NCBI RefSeq assembly: GCF_005771405.1
Contig: NZ_VAUA01000007.1
Coordinates: 1 to 64,000, forward strand
Source of the DNA: Parasedimentitalea maritima
Lineage (GTDB): Bacteria; Pseudomonadota; Alphaproteobacteria; Rhodobacterales; Rhodobacteraceae
Direction: 5' to 3'
Length of the DNA: 64,000 nucleotides
The notes under the pieces are model-generated. The model saw only the letters and a list, made by a program, of their open reading frames with translations. It was not told the DNA's origin and did no database searches. Shown piece after piece: positions 10,265 to 18,545 of the stretch. The position numbers and the translations under genes were made by a program. Within the stretch, counting starts at the first letter, position 1. Every line of letters begins with the position of its first letter.

Positions 10265-10991
10265 ACCATTGCTTCGCATCCGTGATTTGCAAGTTCACTA
10301 CGGCACCAGTCACGTTTTGCATGGCGTAAATCTTGATGTGGACCACACTTCCTTAGGAATGTTGGGCCGCAACGGTATGGGCAAGACTACATTGTGTGCC
10401 GCGATCATGGGATTGGTGCCGTCGTTAGGTGGGTCCATCCATTTCGACGGCCATGACATTACCAAGTTAACACCAGAAAAACGTGCGCAATTGGGGATTG
10501 GCTATGTCCCACAAGGGCGACGGGTCTTCCGGTCCCTCACAGTTGAAGAACACCTGCGCATGATGCAGCGCAAAGGCAGTGCGTGGACCATCGAACGTGT
10601 GTTTGACACCTTTGTGCGCCTCAAAGAACGTCGCCGTAATCTGGGCAATCAATTATCTGGCGGCGAACAGCAAATGCTGGCGATTTCGCGTGCGCTGATG
10701 CTTGATCCGAAGTTGCTGGTCTTGGATGAGCCGACCGAAGGTCTGGCCCCCGCCATCGTGTCGGACGTCATTGATCTTGTTGCTCGTCTGTCTTCCGAAA
10801 GCATGGGCATCATGCTGGTTGAACAAAACATTCACGCCGCCTTTGCCGCCGCAAAGAACGTCGCAATCATGGTCAATGGTGTCATCGTCGAGAAACTGCC
10901 AACCGCCGCGCTTGAAGGCGATATCGAACTTCAGAAACGTCACTTGGGTATTGAGCCGGGCCATATCACAGCAGAGGAAGACCCCGTATGA
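10254..10991 (+). CDS. ABC transporter ATP-binding protein (LivF-type)
   Basis: This 245-residue ATPase energises the branched-chain-type importer as partner of the LivG-type subunit. It shows Walker A GRNGMGKTT, the LivF hallmark GYVPQGRRVFRSLTVEEHL, the signature LSGGEQQML, Walker B LLVLDEPTEGLAP and the switch LVEQN. The ATG overlaps the end of livG by 11 bases, and its own stop overlaps the next gene as ATGA, so translation is coupled through the unit. The C-terminal tail after GIEP is slightly longer than usual and not conserved in character. Confidence 0.92.
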   Translation: MGTEPLLRIRDLQVHYGTSHVLHGVNLDVDHTSLGMLGRNGMGKTTLCAAIMGLVPSLGGSIHFDGHDITKLTPEKRAQLGIGYVPQGRRVFRSLTVEEHLRMMQRKGSAWTIERVFDTFVRLKERRRNLGNQLSGGEQQMLAISRALMLDPKLLVLDEPTEGLAPAIVSDVIDLVARLSSESMGIMLVEQNIHAAFAAAKNVAIMVNGVIVEKLPTAALEGDIELQKRHLGIEPGHITAEEDPV

Positions 10992-12184
10992 GCAAAGCAT
11001 ATGTCATTGGAACCTGTGACACCAAAGCGATCGAATTGTGTTTCGTGCGAGATCTTATTCATGCCACCGGTGTTGAGACTGTTCTTGTCAATGTTGGCAC
11101 CAAAGGCGGCGAAGAGGTGGCAGATGTGCCCGCATCTGAAGTGGAGATGTGCCACCCGGATGGGCCCGCGTCGGTCTTTGTAAATGATCGCGGACAGGCT
11201 GTTGTCGAGATTTCCCGCGCGTTGCGGGCCTTTATTCTGGAGCAGGCAGATGTTGGAGGCGTCATTGGTCTTGGCGGGTCTGGCGGATCGGGCATCATTG
11301 CCCCGGCGTTGCAGGCATTGCATATTGGTGTGCCCAAAGTGTTGGTCTCGACGCTCGCGTCTGGAGATGTGTCAGCCTATGTGGGGCCGTCGGACGTAAA
11401 CATGTTCCATCCGGTCACGGATGTATCGGGCCTCAATCGTGTATCACGTAAGGTTCTGGGCAACGCAGCCCATGCCATAGCTGGTATGATGACCTGGCAG
11501 CCGCCTGTTGCGATTGACACACGCCCACCCATTGCTCTGTCCATGTTTGGTGTGACCACGCCTTCCGTTCAAGCCATCACCGACACGTTGCAAAAGGACT
11601 ATGATTGCCTCGTCTTTCACGCCACGGGAAGCGGTGGACGTTCCATGGAACAACTTATCAGTCAGGGCGATATTTCCGGGGTTCTGGACATCACCACAAC
11701 GGAAATCTGCGATCTACTGGTTGGTGGCGTGTTAAGCGCGGGTGAAGAGCGATTGGACAGCATTGCCCAAACCAGCGTGCCTTATGTCGGCTCCTGTGGC
11801 GCTTTGGACATGGTGAATTTCTGGGGCCCAGACTCTGTGCCGGATAGGTTCTCGGACCGGTTGTTTTACTATCACAATGCCCAAGTCACGCTGATGCGCA
11901 CAACAGAAGCAGAATCCGCACAAATCGGTGAATGGGTTGGACAAAAACTGAACGCGTGCAACGGCCCCGTTCGTTTCTTTATCCCCCTAAAAGGTGTGTC
12001 AGCACTGGATGCCGAGGGTGCGCCATTTTGGGATCCGAAAGCTGATGCAGCTTTATTCCAAGCGCTCGAAGACACAGTTCAGCAGACGGAAAACCGCCAG
12101 TTGATCAAACTTGATCATCATATTAATGACCCGGAATTTGCGGCCGCAGCAGCGGCTCATTTTCAAGCAATCGCCACAGCTTAA
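10988..12184 (+). CDS. Tm-1-like ATP-binding protein (UPF0261)
   Basis: This 398-residue protein is of the UPF0261/Tm-1-like family: YVIGTCDTKAIELCFVRDLI at the start, GVIGLGGSGGSGI, GPSDVNMFHPVTDV and VFHATGSGGRSME are the recognisable blocks. Family members carry an ATP-binding Rossmann-like fold. In plants and fungi this domain is the N-terminal half of the tomato Tm-1 protein, followed by a PEP-hydrolase-type barrel. Here the two halves are adjacent genes. The enzymatic role in bacteria is not settled to my knowledge. Coupling to an ABC importer suggests activation or breakdown of an imported compound. Confidence 0.88.
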   Translation: MSKAYVIGTCDTKAIELCFVRDLIHATGVETVLVNVGTKGGEEVADVPASEVEMCHPDGPASVFVNDRGQAVVEISRALRAFILEQADVGGVIGLGGSGGSGIIAPALQALHIGVPKVLVSTLASGDVSAYVGPSDVNMFHPVTDVSGLNRVSRKVLGNAAHAIAGMMTWQPPVAIDTRPPIALSMFGVTTPSVQAITDTLQKDYDCLVFHATGSGGRSMEQLISQGDISGVLDITTTEICDLLVGGVLSAGEERLDSIAQTSVPYVGSCGALDMVNFWGPDSVPDRFSDRLFYYHNAQVTLMRTTEAESAQIGEWVGQKLNACNGPVRFFIPLKGVSALDAEGAPFWDPKADAALFQALEDTVQQTENRQLIKLDHHINDPEFAAAAAAHFQAIATA

Positions 12185-12193
12185 GAGGATATT

Positions 12194-13054
12194 ATGCCAC
12201 ATCTTACCCGAACCGAAATCCTCAAACGACTGCGTGCTAAGATTGCCCGCGGTGAAACGCTGGTTGGCGGCGGGGCCGGGACCGGCCTGTCTGCAAAATG
12301 CGAAGAAGCAGGTGGCGTCGATCTGATTGTGATCTACAACTCTGGCCGTTACCGGATGGAGGGCCGTGGATCGTTGGCGGGTTATATGTCATACGGCAAC
12401 GCAAATGAAATTGTTATGGATATGGCTTCCGAAGTTTTGCCTGTTGTGCAGGACGCGCCAGTCCTTGCTGGTGTGAATGCGACCGATCCGTTTTGCCTGA
12501 TGGATAAGTTTCTGGACGACCTTAAGACGACTGGTTTTACCGGGGTGCAAAACTTCCCCACAGTCGGCCTTATTGATGGAAAGTTCCGCCGCGAACTGGA
12601 AGAAACAGGCATGTCCTATGCGATGGAAGTCAATATGATTGCGCGTGCGCATGCAAAAGATATGCTGACATCGCCGTATGTGTTCAACAAAGACGAGGCC
12701 GTTGCCATGGCCAAGGCGGGTGCGGACATTATCGTAGCGCATTTTGGGTTGACCTCGGGTGGAGCAATTGGGGCTACGGACACGTCAGCGATCGACGCAT
12801 GTGTAGCGCAATTCAACGACTTGGCCAAAGCAGCAAAAGCGGTACGCGATGATCTGATCTTTATTTGCCATGGCGGACCGTTAGCAGAACCTGCGGATGT
12901 ACAAGCGTTCTTATCTCTTTGTCCTGATTGCCACGGGTTCTACGGAGCGTCTTCAATGGAACGCTTGCCTACGGAACGCGCAATTCGCGAACAAACTGCT
13001 GCATTTGGCAATCTGAAACGCGCCATTCACCACGTAAAAGGAGCTGCAGAATGA
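12194..13054 (+). CDS. PEP-hydrolase family TIM-barrel protein
   Basis: This 286-residue protein is of the phosphoenolpyruvate hydrolase-like family (PF09370-type). It has the opening [21 protein letters not shown], then [24 protein letters not shown] and [15 protein letters not shown], and ends with HGGPL and [11 protein letters not shown]. It is the counterpart of the C-terminal barrel of tomato Tm-1. AGAGGAT stands about seven bases before the ATG. It is complete and looks functional, unlike several neighbours. The family name comes from an activity reported for one member; the substrate here is unknown. The upstream regulator carries a related barrel, which suggests sensor and enzyme recognise similar ligands. 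Confidence 0.88.
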   Translation: MPHLTRTEILKRLRAKIARGETLVGGGAGTGLSAKCEEAGGVDLIVIYNSGRYRMEGRGSLAGYMSYGNANEIVMDMASEVLPVVQDAPVLAGVNATDPFCLMDKFLDDLKTTGFTGVQNFPTVGLIDGKFRRELEETGMSYAMEVNMIARAHAKDMLTSPYVFNKDEAVAMAKAGADIIVAHFGLTSGGAIGATDTSAIDACVAQFNDLAKAAKAVRDDLIFICHGGPLAEPADVQAFLSLCPDCHGFYGASSMERLPTERAIREQTAAFGNLKRAIHHVKGAAE

Positions 13055-13494
13055 TTAAGGTTTTTTCGTCCACCATCATTGATGTCCCCGTTGATCAAGT
13101 TTGGGAACGGGTCAAGGACTTTAATGGCTTGCCCAATTGGCATCCTGCCGCAACCGACAGTCAAATCGAAGACACCCATGCGCCGGGTGCTGTCGGCTGT
13201 ATCCGCAATTTTGCCCTGACTGATGGGTCTGGCCGTATCCGTGAAACCTTGTTGGCCATCTCTGAAATCGAACGGTCACTGACCTATAACATGCTGCCCG
13301 GGGGCCCGCTGCCGTTTGTTGACTATGTCGCTGTTATGCAGTTCGCACCGATTACGGATCGCCACCAAACCTTCGCGACATGGACTGCCGAATTCAACGC
13401 AGGCGACGGCCAGACAGATCATTGGCGAAAGTTCGTTGCTGATGATGTGTTCATCGGAGGCTTTAGGGCGCTCGAACAAAGCTTTCAAATGTAA
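13051..13494 (+). CDS. SRPBCC (START-like) family protein
   Basis: This 147-residue protein is of the polyketide cyclase/START-like ligand-binding fold: [29 protein letters not shown] is the standard opening, and [18 protein letters not shown] is the usual C-terminal helix over the cavity. It starts inside the stop of the preceding gene (ATGA) with AAAGGAG upstream, so it is the last gene of the coupled cargo operon. Family members bind or transform small hydrophobic molecules. A role in handling the same substrate or product is inferred from position. Confidence 0.85.
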   Translation: MIKVFSSTIIDVPVDQVWERVKDFNGLPNWHPAATDSQIEDTHAPGAVGCIRNFALTDGSGRIRETLLAISEIERSLTYNMLPGGPLPFVDYVAVMQFAPITDRHQTFATWTAEFNAGDGQTDHWRKFVADDVFIGGFRALEQSFQM

Positions 13495-13943
13495 AACGTG
13501 AATCCCTAAAGTTTCATTGCTTTCGCAGCACTCGAAAAAGTCTGCGATTTTGAGCTGCTGCATTGGCGACACGTGTCGCAACGCAGCAAAAAACCAGCAG
13601 CAATAGCTGCACGTGCATCAGGTCGCTAAGTCTCGCAGTCCGTGAATTCGACCTCTGATCCTTGCTGCACTCTGCACGAATGGCTGGTTTTTCCGCCGCG
13701 CGGCAGCACCGAGTTTTACGCTGACGCCGCATTTTCCACGCTGCGAGCGCATGGTGCGGCAATCTGGCTCTTCCATTGTCCACCAAAAGTTGAGGACGGC
13801 CTTTCCTCATGATGCTTCAATGGAATTTGCAGTGCGGGTCTCTGCTCTGAAGCTAAGGAACATTCTTGGTTTGAGATAAACCAGTTTTCTCTAATCGAAC
13901 ATGCGAACCCACGTCCCTCCCGAATTCAACGGGAGACGGAAAC
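13495..13943. other. 450-base gap between cargo operon and relaxase
   Basis: No coding frame with family resemblance or ribosome site is visible on either strand. The region contains TGC-rich repeats (AGCTGC, CAGCAGCAATAGCTGC near 13550-13615). A GGGAG motif at 13931 is the ribosome site of the relaxase. Origin of transfer or promoter sequences could lie here, but none is recognised. Confidence 0.4.
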
Positions 13944-15221
13944 ATGTCGACAGATATAACAAGCAAAAAGTATCCGGTGGTGCTTCGCTTTGAAGGCCTG
14001 TGGCGGCATCAGCTGGCCTGTTACGAAATGCACAGAAAACGAACCGGTGGTGACTTGGGTCACGTCGACCAGGGTTGCATCCATCCGTACAAGCGACTGA
14101 TTGGTGAAGAGGACTGGGCCAGGAAAGCTCAGGCAGAGGTCGCGCAGATGCGGGCCGAGAACTTCGCTGATGAGCTTGACGGTTTGACACGTCGCAAACG
14201 GAAATCGGACATCAGAAGACGGATGGTCGAAGGGCTGAAAGAGCCCTGGCGCAACTCTAAACATGGGCCAATGCGTGAGGTCATTTTGACAGCCCACAAG
14301 GACTGGTTCGAAGATGACATCGACGGGTTTCTGGGGCTGACATCCCGCGAAGAACAATTTGAAGAGCACGCCGTGTCTTGGCTGAAGGAAACATTCAGTG
14401 ACGACGTTGTTCATGCTCGAGCAGATCGAGAGGAGACAACCTATCATGTTCACGCGGTGATTTTGCCACGCACTGTCTCCGGTGAGGGATCAGCCACCCG
14501 GCGGATGCTTCAGCCATCAAAGCATGAAGTGATCAAGGACTATGAGGTAGCGCAAGACAGTGTTGGAAAGTGGTTTGCTGGACTTGAACTAACCCGGGGT
14601 GAAAACCGTGCCGCCAAAATACGGGAGGCACGTTCCAAAGGGGAAACACCACCACCAAAGAAACGCCATAGCCGAACGCAAGAATGGCGGGCGGAGCAAG
14701 AATTGAAAATTAAGGCAGACCGAGAGGCGCTCGAGCTGCAGGAACAGAAAGTTGTTTCTCGAGAGGAAGATGCTGATGCGATCCTTGCTGTAGCAGATGG
14801 ATTGTCCAGTGGATTGATCAAACTTGATGAGGTTGATGGCGCTGTACAGTTCAAGCAAACTGAAGCAGGAAAACACAGCCCAGACTCACCCGGACTTGCT
14901 GACAGGATCCGGAAATCGAAAGGCGGTGTTGAACGTGCTCGGCGGGCCTTTGGCAGGGCCTGGCGACGGACGACCGAGCGCGCGGATGCACGAGCCTTAG
15001 CCGAGGCAAAAGCCAAGCTCGTCAAAGAGTATGAAGAAATCAGAGCGGCCGATACGGCGATCGTGAATATTACCGATATGTTGCCGTACAGACTTGTCCG
15101 CCAGATTGTTAAGGCGCGCAAGTCACTCACCAAAAGCATTCTTGAACTAAAGAGAAGTCGCGGCCTCAGCTCAGGCGATCCGAAGGCAAATCTGAGGAAT
15201 GAGGACCCCGCAGAAAAATAA
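13944..15221 (+). CDS. Mob/Pre-type relaxase (plasmid recombination enzyme family)
   Basis: This 425-residue protein resembles MobV/Pre relaxases, which nick DNA at an origin of transfer so that a mobilizable element can be conjugated by helper machinery. The N-terminal region has LACYEMHRKRTGGDLGHVD, similar to the conserved family start. The metal-binding motif DREETTYHVHAVILPR, with the paired histidines, ends the catalytic half. The C-terminal half (about 230 to 400) is highly charged coiled coil. GGGAG lies about nine bases before the ATG. No type IV coupling or secretion genes are in the window, so transfer would rely on another element. Confidence 0.75.
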   Translation: MSTDITSKKYPVVLRFEGLWRHQLACYEMHRKRTGGDLGHVDQGCIHPYKRLIGEEDWARKAQAEVAQMRAENFADELDGLTRRKRKSDIRRRMVEGLKEPWRNSKHGPMREVILTAHKDWFEDDIDGFLGLTSREEQFEEHAVSWLKETFSDDVVHARADREETTYHVHAVILPRTVSGEGSATRRMLQPSKHEVIKDYEVAQDSVGKWFAGLELTRGENRAAKIREARSKGETPPPKKRHSRTQEWRAEQELKIKADREALELQEQKVVSREEDADAILAVADGLSSGLIKLDEVDGAVQFKQTEAGKHSPDSPGLADRIRKSKGGVERARRAFGRAWRRTTERADARALAEAKAKLVKEYEEIRAADTAIVNITDMLPYRLVRQIVKARKSLTKSILELKRSRGLSSGDPKANLRNEDPAEK

Positions 15222-15329
15222 TCCAAAAAAAATCAATCAAACCGTTTCCGCAAACTACCAAACGATCTGATGTGTTTTCTAGCGAAGGAATAATCCCCGC
15301 CAATAGCTGATACTCCAAAGGACTATACT

Positions 15330-15665
15330 ATGCCTAATGCTGTACTAACTGCCACTGACCGCGCGTTTAACCGGTTTAAAGAAGCGGTCGAAAAAGACCA
15401 GAAGAAGGTCGTTGTGACCGATCTCGCACGCGAAAAGGCGTTCGGGCAAACCGTCAAGGCTTGGCTGTCGGCGCTTCCCCATGAGGAGTTAGTCCAAGCT
15501 TTCGTGCAATTTGAACTGCCTGCTTCTGCAAGCAATGCCAAGAAAATCGCAACCCACCCCATGCGCCCGGCAGCAGTTGATGCGTTGCTCGAACGAGAGC
15601 AAGCTGAACATCCGGCGGCGAAACAAAAACAACAGGCTAAAGTCGAAGACGTAGCCAAGAAATGA
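15330..15665 (+). CDS. hypothetical protein downstream of the relaxase
   Basis: A 111-residue soluble protein with Lys/Ala/Gln-rich C-terminus (QAEHPAAKQKQQAKVEDVAKK) and helical N-terminal half (FKEAVEKDQKKVVVTDLAREKAFGQTVKAWLSALPHEELVQAF). I do not recognise the family. It is followed within 12 bases by a strong terminator and is probably the last gene of the island. Codon usage looks normal and coding in one frame only, which supports it being real. Confidence 0.6.
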   Translation: MPNAVLTATDRAFNRFKEAVEKDQKKVVVTDLAREKAFGQTVKAWLSALPHEELVQAFVQFELPASASNAKKIATHPMRPAAVDALLEREQAEHPAAKQKQQAKVEDVAKK

Positions 15666-15677
15666 CCTAATCTATCG

Positions 15678-15729
15678 TAAAACAAAAAAGCCGCGGTGAG
15701 GGCCTCCTCTCCGCGGCTTTTTTTGTTTT
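15678..15729 (+). terminator. rho-independent terminator (near-symmetric, may work both ways)
   Basis: AAAAAAGCCGCGG and CCGCGGCTTTTTTT form a GC-rich stem extended by an A/T arm, with a 14-base spacer and a T tract. It lies directly after the 15330 gene and marks the end of the island's transcription unit. Confidence 0.85.
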
Positions 15730-15898
15730 GAGCTATCGAACGTCGGAGCCAACTAATGGCGAACCTCTACGTGCCTGGGAGAGCAGAACAAGGTAAGAGA
15801 TCGCGATAAAGGGGACTGTCGAATTGGTGGTTCATTTTGAGATACAGATATCGGGTGAGAATTCTGAGTATAGACGGTAAACAGGTCAACTCACGGTG

Positions 15899-15918
15899 AA
15901 ATCATGCTCCCGCAACCA
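15899..15918. other. right attachment site (attR), copy of tRNA-fMet 3' end
   Basis: AAATC-T-CTCCCGCAACCA repeats the last 20 bases of the tRNA at 18 positions, in the same orientation, with the 12-base core at 15907-15918. A tRNA-style hairpin terminator follows at 15931, whereas the intact tRNA at the left has none. That suggests the sequence right of 15918 was originally next to the tRNA before insertion. Confidence 0.75.
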
Positions 15919-15930
15919 AAAATACAGAAC

Positions 15931-15966
15931 CGCCCGAAGCAACTGCTTCAGAGGCCGTTTTTGTTT
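15931..15966 (+). terminator. probable original terminator of tRNA-fMet, displaced by the island
   Basis: GAAGCA (15936-15941) and TGCTTC (15944-15949), flanked by GCC and GGC, form a short hairpin followed by GTTTTTGTTT. It begins 12 bases after the attR copy of the tRNA end, the usual distance for a tRNA terminator. Confidence 0.6.
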
Positions 15967-16006
15967 GTGTCCGGTGTCCGGTTTTGCACCGTCTTGAAAA
16001 CTCCGT

Positions 16007-16216
16007 TCATTGGCTGATCTGAGGATAGTCAGAACCCACTGCTTTGCTGCCTTTGTCGCGCTGATTGGTCTCAACGTAGCTAGAGGCAGCAGCCATCAGC
16101 GCGTCTGGTACTTGTAGACCGTTTTCCAAATATTCTGCGCAGCCGCCCAGCAAGCGGATGAAAATTCCGTTCGCTTCCGCTCGAAATTTGGCGGGGTGTT
16201 CTGGGCCACATTTCTC
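16007..16216 (-). pseudogene. C-terminal fragment of an unknown protein
   Basis: About 70 codons stay open (AEKCGPEHPAKFRAEANGIF, then RLLGGCAEYLENGLQVPDALM) and end at TGA 16007-16009. The amphipathic pattern looks like real coding sequence. The upstream part is replaced by transposase-like sequence, so the gene was probably cut by the insertion. I do not recognise the family. Confidence 0.3.
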
Positions 16217-16219
16217 AGC

Positions 16220-16710
16220 CGGAATGATATTGTTAACAGGTACCCAGAAGAGCTCTCGCTCTAGTATAATCGCCCACTTGACCGGCGGTCATCGAAAACC
16301 GAATTGGTCGCCCTATCGTGTCGGCTATTGCATGCAAATTTGGTTCATGCCGCCTTTGGTGCGCCTAATCAGACCTCCCCATGTTTGACCGACAAACTGG
16401 AAGCTGTCCGGTGGGCTTTGAGATGGTCGCGTCGATTGAAATGGTTTTGTTGTCTGGAGATTAATCGGCAAGCTCCTTCATAACCCGGGCAAATATTCCG
16501 ATATCGCTCCACCGTTTCCAACGGTTGTAGAGCGTCTTGGATGGTCCGCACTCCTTGGGCACATCACAGCAGCGTAAATCTTTTCAGCTAATGAATACAA
16601 TTTCCACTTGAGATACGCTGAGTATCAACCCTTGGTATATCTTGGCTCTTTGGAAAGTAGGGCCGAAGCCGCACCATTTGGTCTTCGTTAAGCCAGTAAA
16701 GATTGCTCAT
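16220..16710 (-). pseudogene. IS5-family transposase remnant
   Basis: The reading starts MSNLYWLNEDQMVRLRPYFPKS and continues in shifted frames through GPSKTLYNRWKRW and a segment close to the LKAHRTASSL block of IS5-type transposases, then IGRPIRF and a MTAGQV-like stretch. Stops and frameshifts occur throughout (for example TAG after about 39 codons), and the catalytic C-terminal part is missing. No intact terminal inverted repeats were found. It is a dead insertion sequence just outside the island. Confidence 0.75.
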
Positions 16711-16779
16711 AGGACCCGCGCAGTTCTGGGGCTTGGATTACGCTGACCTGATGATCTGCCGGACTAGTAGGTCCAGAGC

Positions 16780-17436
16780 CTAGGCAGAGATGCCGTGAAG
16801 TAGCGAGTTTTTTGCGCCTTCGATGTGGTCGAACGTTCGTTTTGCAGCCAGATCAGCATCGCCCTTTTCGCAGGCTTCCATAATACCGAAGTGCTCAATG
16901 TTTGCGCGATCCATGCCATTGCTCAGCACCAGTTGCGCACGCAAGTAGCGGTCAACCCGGTCCATGGCATTGTCGACCACTTCCAAATGGTAGGCTAGCC
17001 CGCTGACGCCATAGAGAGTTGAATGAAAGTCACGATTCAAATCACCCCAGTGCAATGGTTCGGTGGATTGTGAAAACGCTTCGCAGTATCCGCGGGCTTT
17101 CTGAAGCAGTTCACGCGACATTTTGGGAACTGCACGGCGCATGACTTCTGGTTCAATCAGGGCCCTGAAATCGAAAATTCCAGTGGCCTCGTCAGCAGAT
17201 AACCCAGACACGACTGCGCCTTTGTAGCGTCTGGTTTTGACCAGGCCGTGTTCCTCCAGCCTTGAAAGGGCCTCGCGGACCGGGATCCGGCTGGTGTTGA
17301 ACAATTTCGCCATTTCGTCCTGGCGCAGTGGTTCACCTACTTCTAACTCACCTTCAATGATGGCCTTGCGCAGGGCATCGTAAATAGTGGTTGCTGCAGA
17401 AGTTGATTTGGAAATACCTTCGAATTTCAAGGCCAT
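16780..17436 (-). CDS. GntR/FadR-type regulator beside hydroxyproline genes
   Basis: This 218-residue regulator has an N-terminal winged helix (TIYDALRKAIIEGELEVGEPLRQDEMAKLF, then SRIPVREALSRLEEHGLV) and a C-terminal FCD ligand domain with metal-binding style residues (NRDFHSTLYG; EHFGIMEACEKGD). ATG 17436 is preferred to the longer frame at 17526 because GGGAG sits eight bases upstream. It is read away from the deaminase gene at 17583, so it likely controls that unit, probably as a repressor released by hydroxyproline or an intermediate. The ligand is inferred from the neighbours. Confidence 0.85.
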   Translation of the reverse strand: MALKFEGISKSTSAATTIYDALRKAIIEGELEVGEPLRQDEMAKLFNTSRIPVREALSRLEEHGLVKTRRYKGAVVSGLSADEATGIFDFRALIEPEVMRRAVPKMSRELLQKARGYCEAFSQSTEPLHWGDLNRDFHSTLYGVSGLAYHLEVVDNAMDRVDRYLRAQLVLSNGMDRANIEHFGIMEACEKGDADLAAKRTFDHIEGAKNSLLHGISA

Positions 17437-17509
17437 GCGTAGACTCCCTGATGGAGGTATATCAGTCAGGGCAACGCGAAGGAAGATGTCGGATTTCTCA
17501 GCTTGAAAA

Positions 17510-17519
17510 TTGGATCCAA
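17510..17519. promoter_or_regulatory. palindrome between GntR and deaminase genes
   Basis: TTGGATCCAA is a perfect 10-base palindrome in the 146-base divergent region, flanked by A/T-rich sequence on both sides. FCD-type GntR proteins bind short symmetric sites of this size, so it is a candidate operator. Confidence 0.35.
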
Positions 17520-17582
17520 AATACATTACATGGCATTCAACCGTAATCGGGCCCGTAACCGGGTCGCCGCAGTAAGGAACTC

Positions 17583-18545
17583 ATGATGAGCAACACTATT
17601 CTTTCCGGCTGCATTCCAGCCCTGATGACACCCTGCACAGCGGATCGTCAGCCCGACTTTGATGCCTTGGTACGCAAAGGGCAGGAGTTGGTGGCAGCAG
17701 GTATGTCAGCAGTGGTGTATTGCGGTTCGATGGGCGACTGGCCTTTGCTGACGGATGAGCAGCGGATGGAAGGCGTCGCACGTCTTGTGGCGGCTGGAGT
17801 TCCTACAATTGTTGGGACAGGTGCGGTGAACTCGGCGTCGGCAGTCGCCCATGCTGCCCATGCTGCCAAGGTTGGCGCACAGGGCTTGATGGTTATCCCG
17901 CGGGTTTTGTCGCGTGGATCATCCAGTGCTGCCCAGCGGGCCCATTTTGCTGGTATTCTTAACGCTGCACCAGACTTGCCTGCGGTGATCTACAACAGTC
18001 CTTACTATGGCTTCGCCACTCGGGCTGATTTGTTCTTTGATCTGCGCCAAGATCACGCGAACCTGGTTGGATTTAAAGAATTCGGTGGCTCTGATGATCT
18101 GCGGTACGCGGCAGAAAACATTACCTCTCAGGATGATAGCGTTACCCTGATGATTGGTGTCGATACCAATGTGTATCATGGGTTTGTCAACTGCGGCGCG
18201 GGCGGTGCCATCACCGGTATCGGCAATGCCCTGCCGCGAGAAGTCCTGCATCTGGTGTCATTGTGCCAGAAGGCGGCTGAAGGTGACGCAATGGCCCGCG
18301 TCAAAGCGCGTGAATTGGAAGAAGCGCTTGGAGTTTTGTCCTCGTTTGATGAGGGTGCAGACCTGGTGTTGTACTACAAACATCTGATGGTGCTGAACGG
18401 CGACGAGGAATACCGTCTGCATTTCTACGAGTCCGACGCCCTGTCCGACAGCCAGCGTAACTATGCTGAGACACAGTATTCCCTGTTTCGCAGCTGGTAT
18501 GCCAACTGGAGTGCGCTGCCCGGAAATGCATTCCAGTGCGCGTAA
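17583..18545 (+). CDS. DHDPS-family lyase, probably pyrroline-4-hydroxy-2-carboxylate deaminase
   Basis: This 320-residue (beta/alpha)8 enzyme is of the dihydrodipicolinate synthase family. The Schiff-base lysine is in NLVGFKEFGG and the conserved tyrosine in YNSPYYGF; GSMGDWPLL replaces the usual GTTGE loop. The gene overlaps a hydroxyproline epimerase, and in such pairs this enzyme turns cis-4-hydroxy-pyrroline carboxylate into 2,5-dioxopentanoate with loss of ammonia. The D-hydroxyproline oxidase and the semialdehyde dehydrogenase of the pathway are not in this window. The specific reaction is inferred from the neighbour; the family is clear. AAGGAAC precedes the start. Confidence 0.8.
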   Translation: MMSNTILSGCIPALMTPCTADRQPDFDALVRKGQELVAAGMSAVVYCGSMGDWPLLTDEQRMEGVARLVAAGVPTIVGTGAVNSASAVAHAAHAAKVGAQGLMVIPRVLSRGSSSAAQRAHFAGILNAAPDLPAVIYNSPYYGFATRADLFFDLRQDHANLVGFKEFGGSDDLRYAAENITSQDDSVTLMIGVDTNVYHGFVNCGAGGAITGIGNALPREVLHLVSLCQKAAEGDAMARVKARELEEALGVLSSFDEGADLVLYYKHLMVLNGDEEYRLHFYESDALSDSQRNYAETQYSLFRSWYANWSALPGNAFQCA

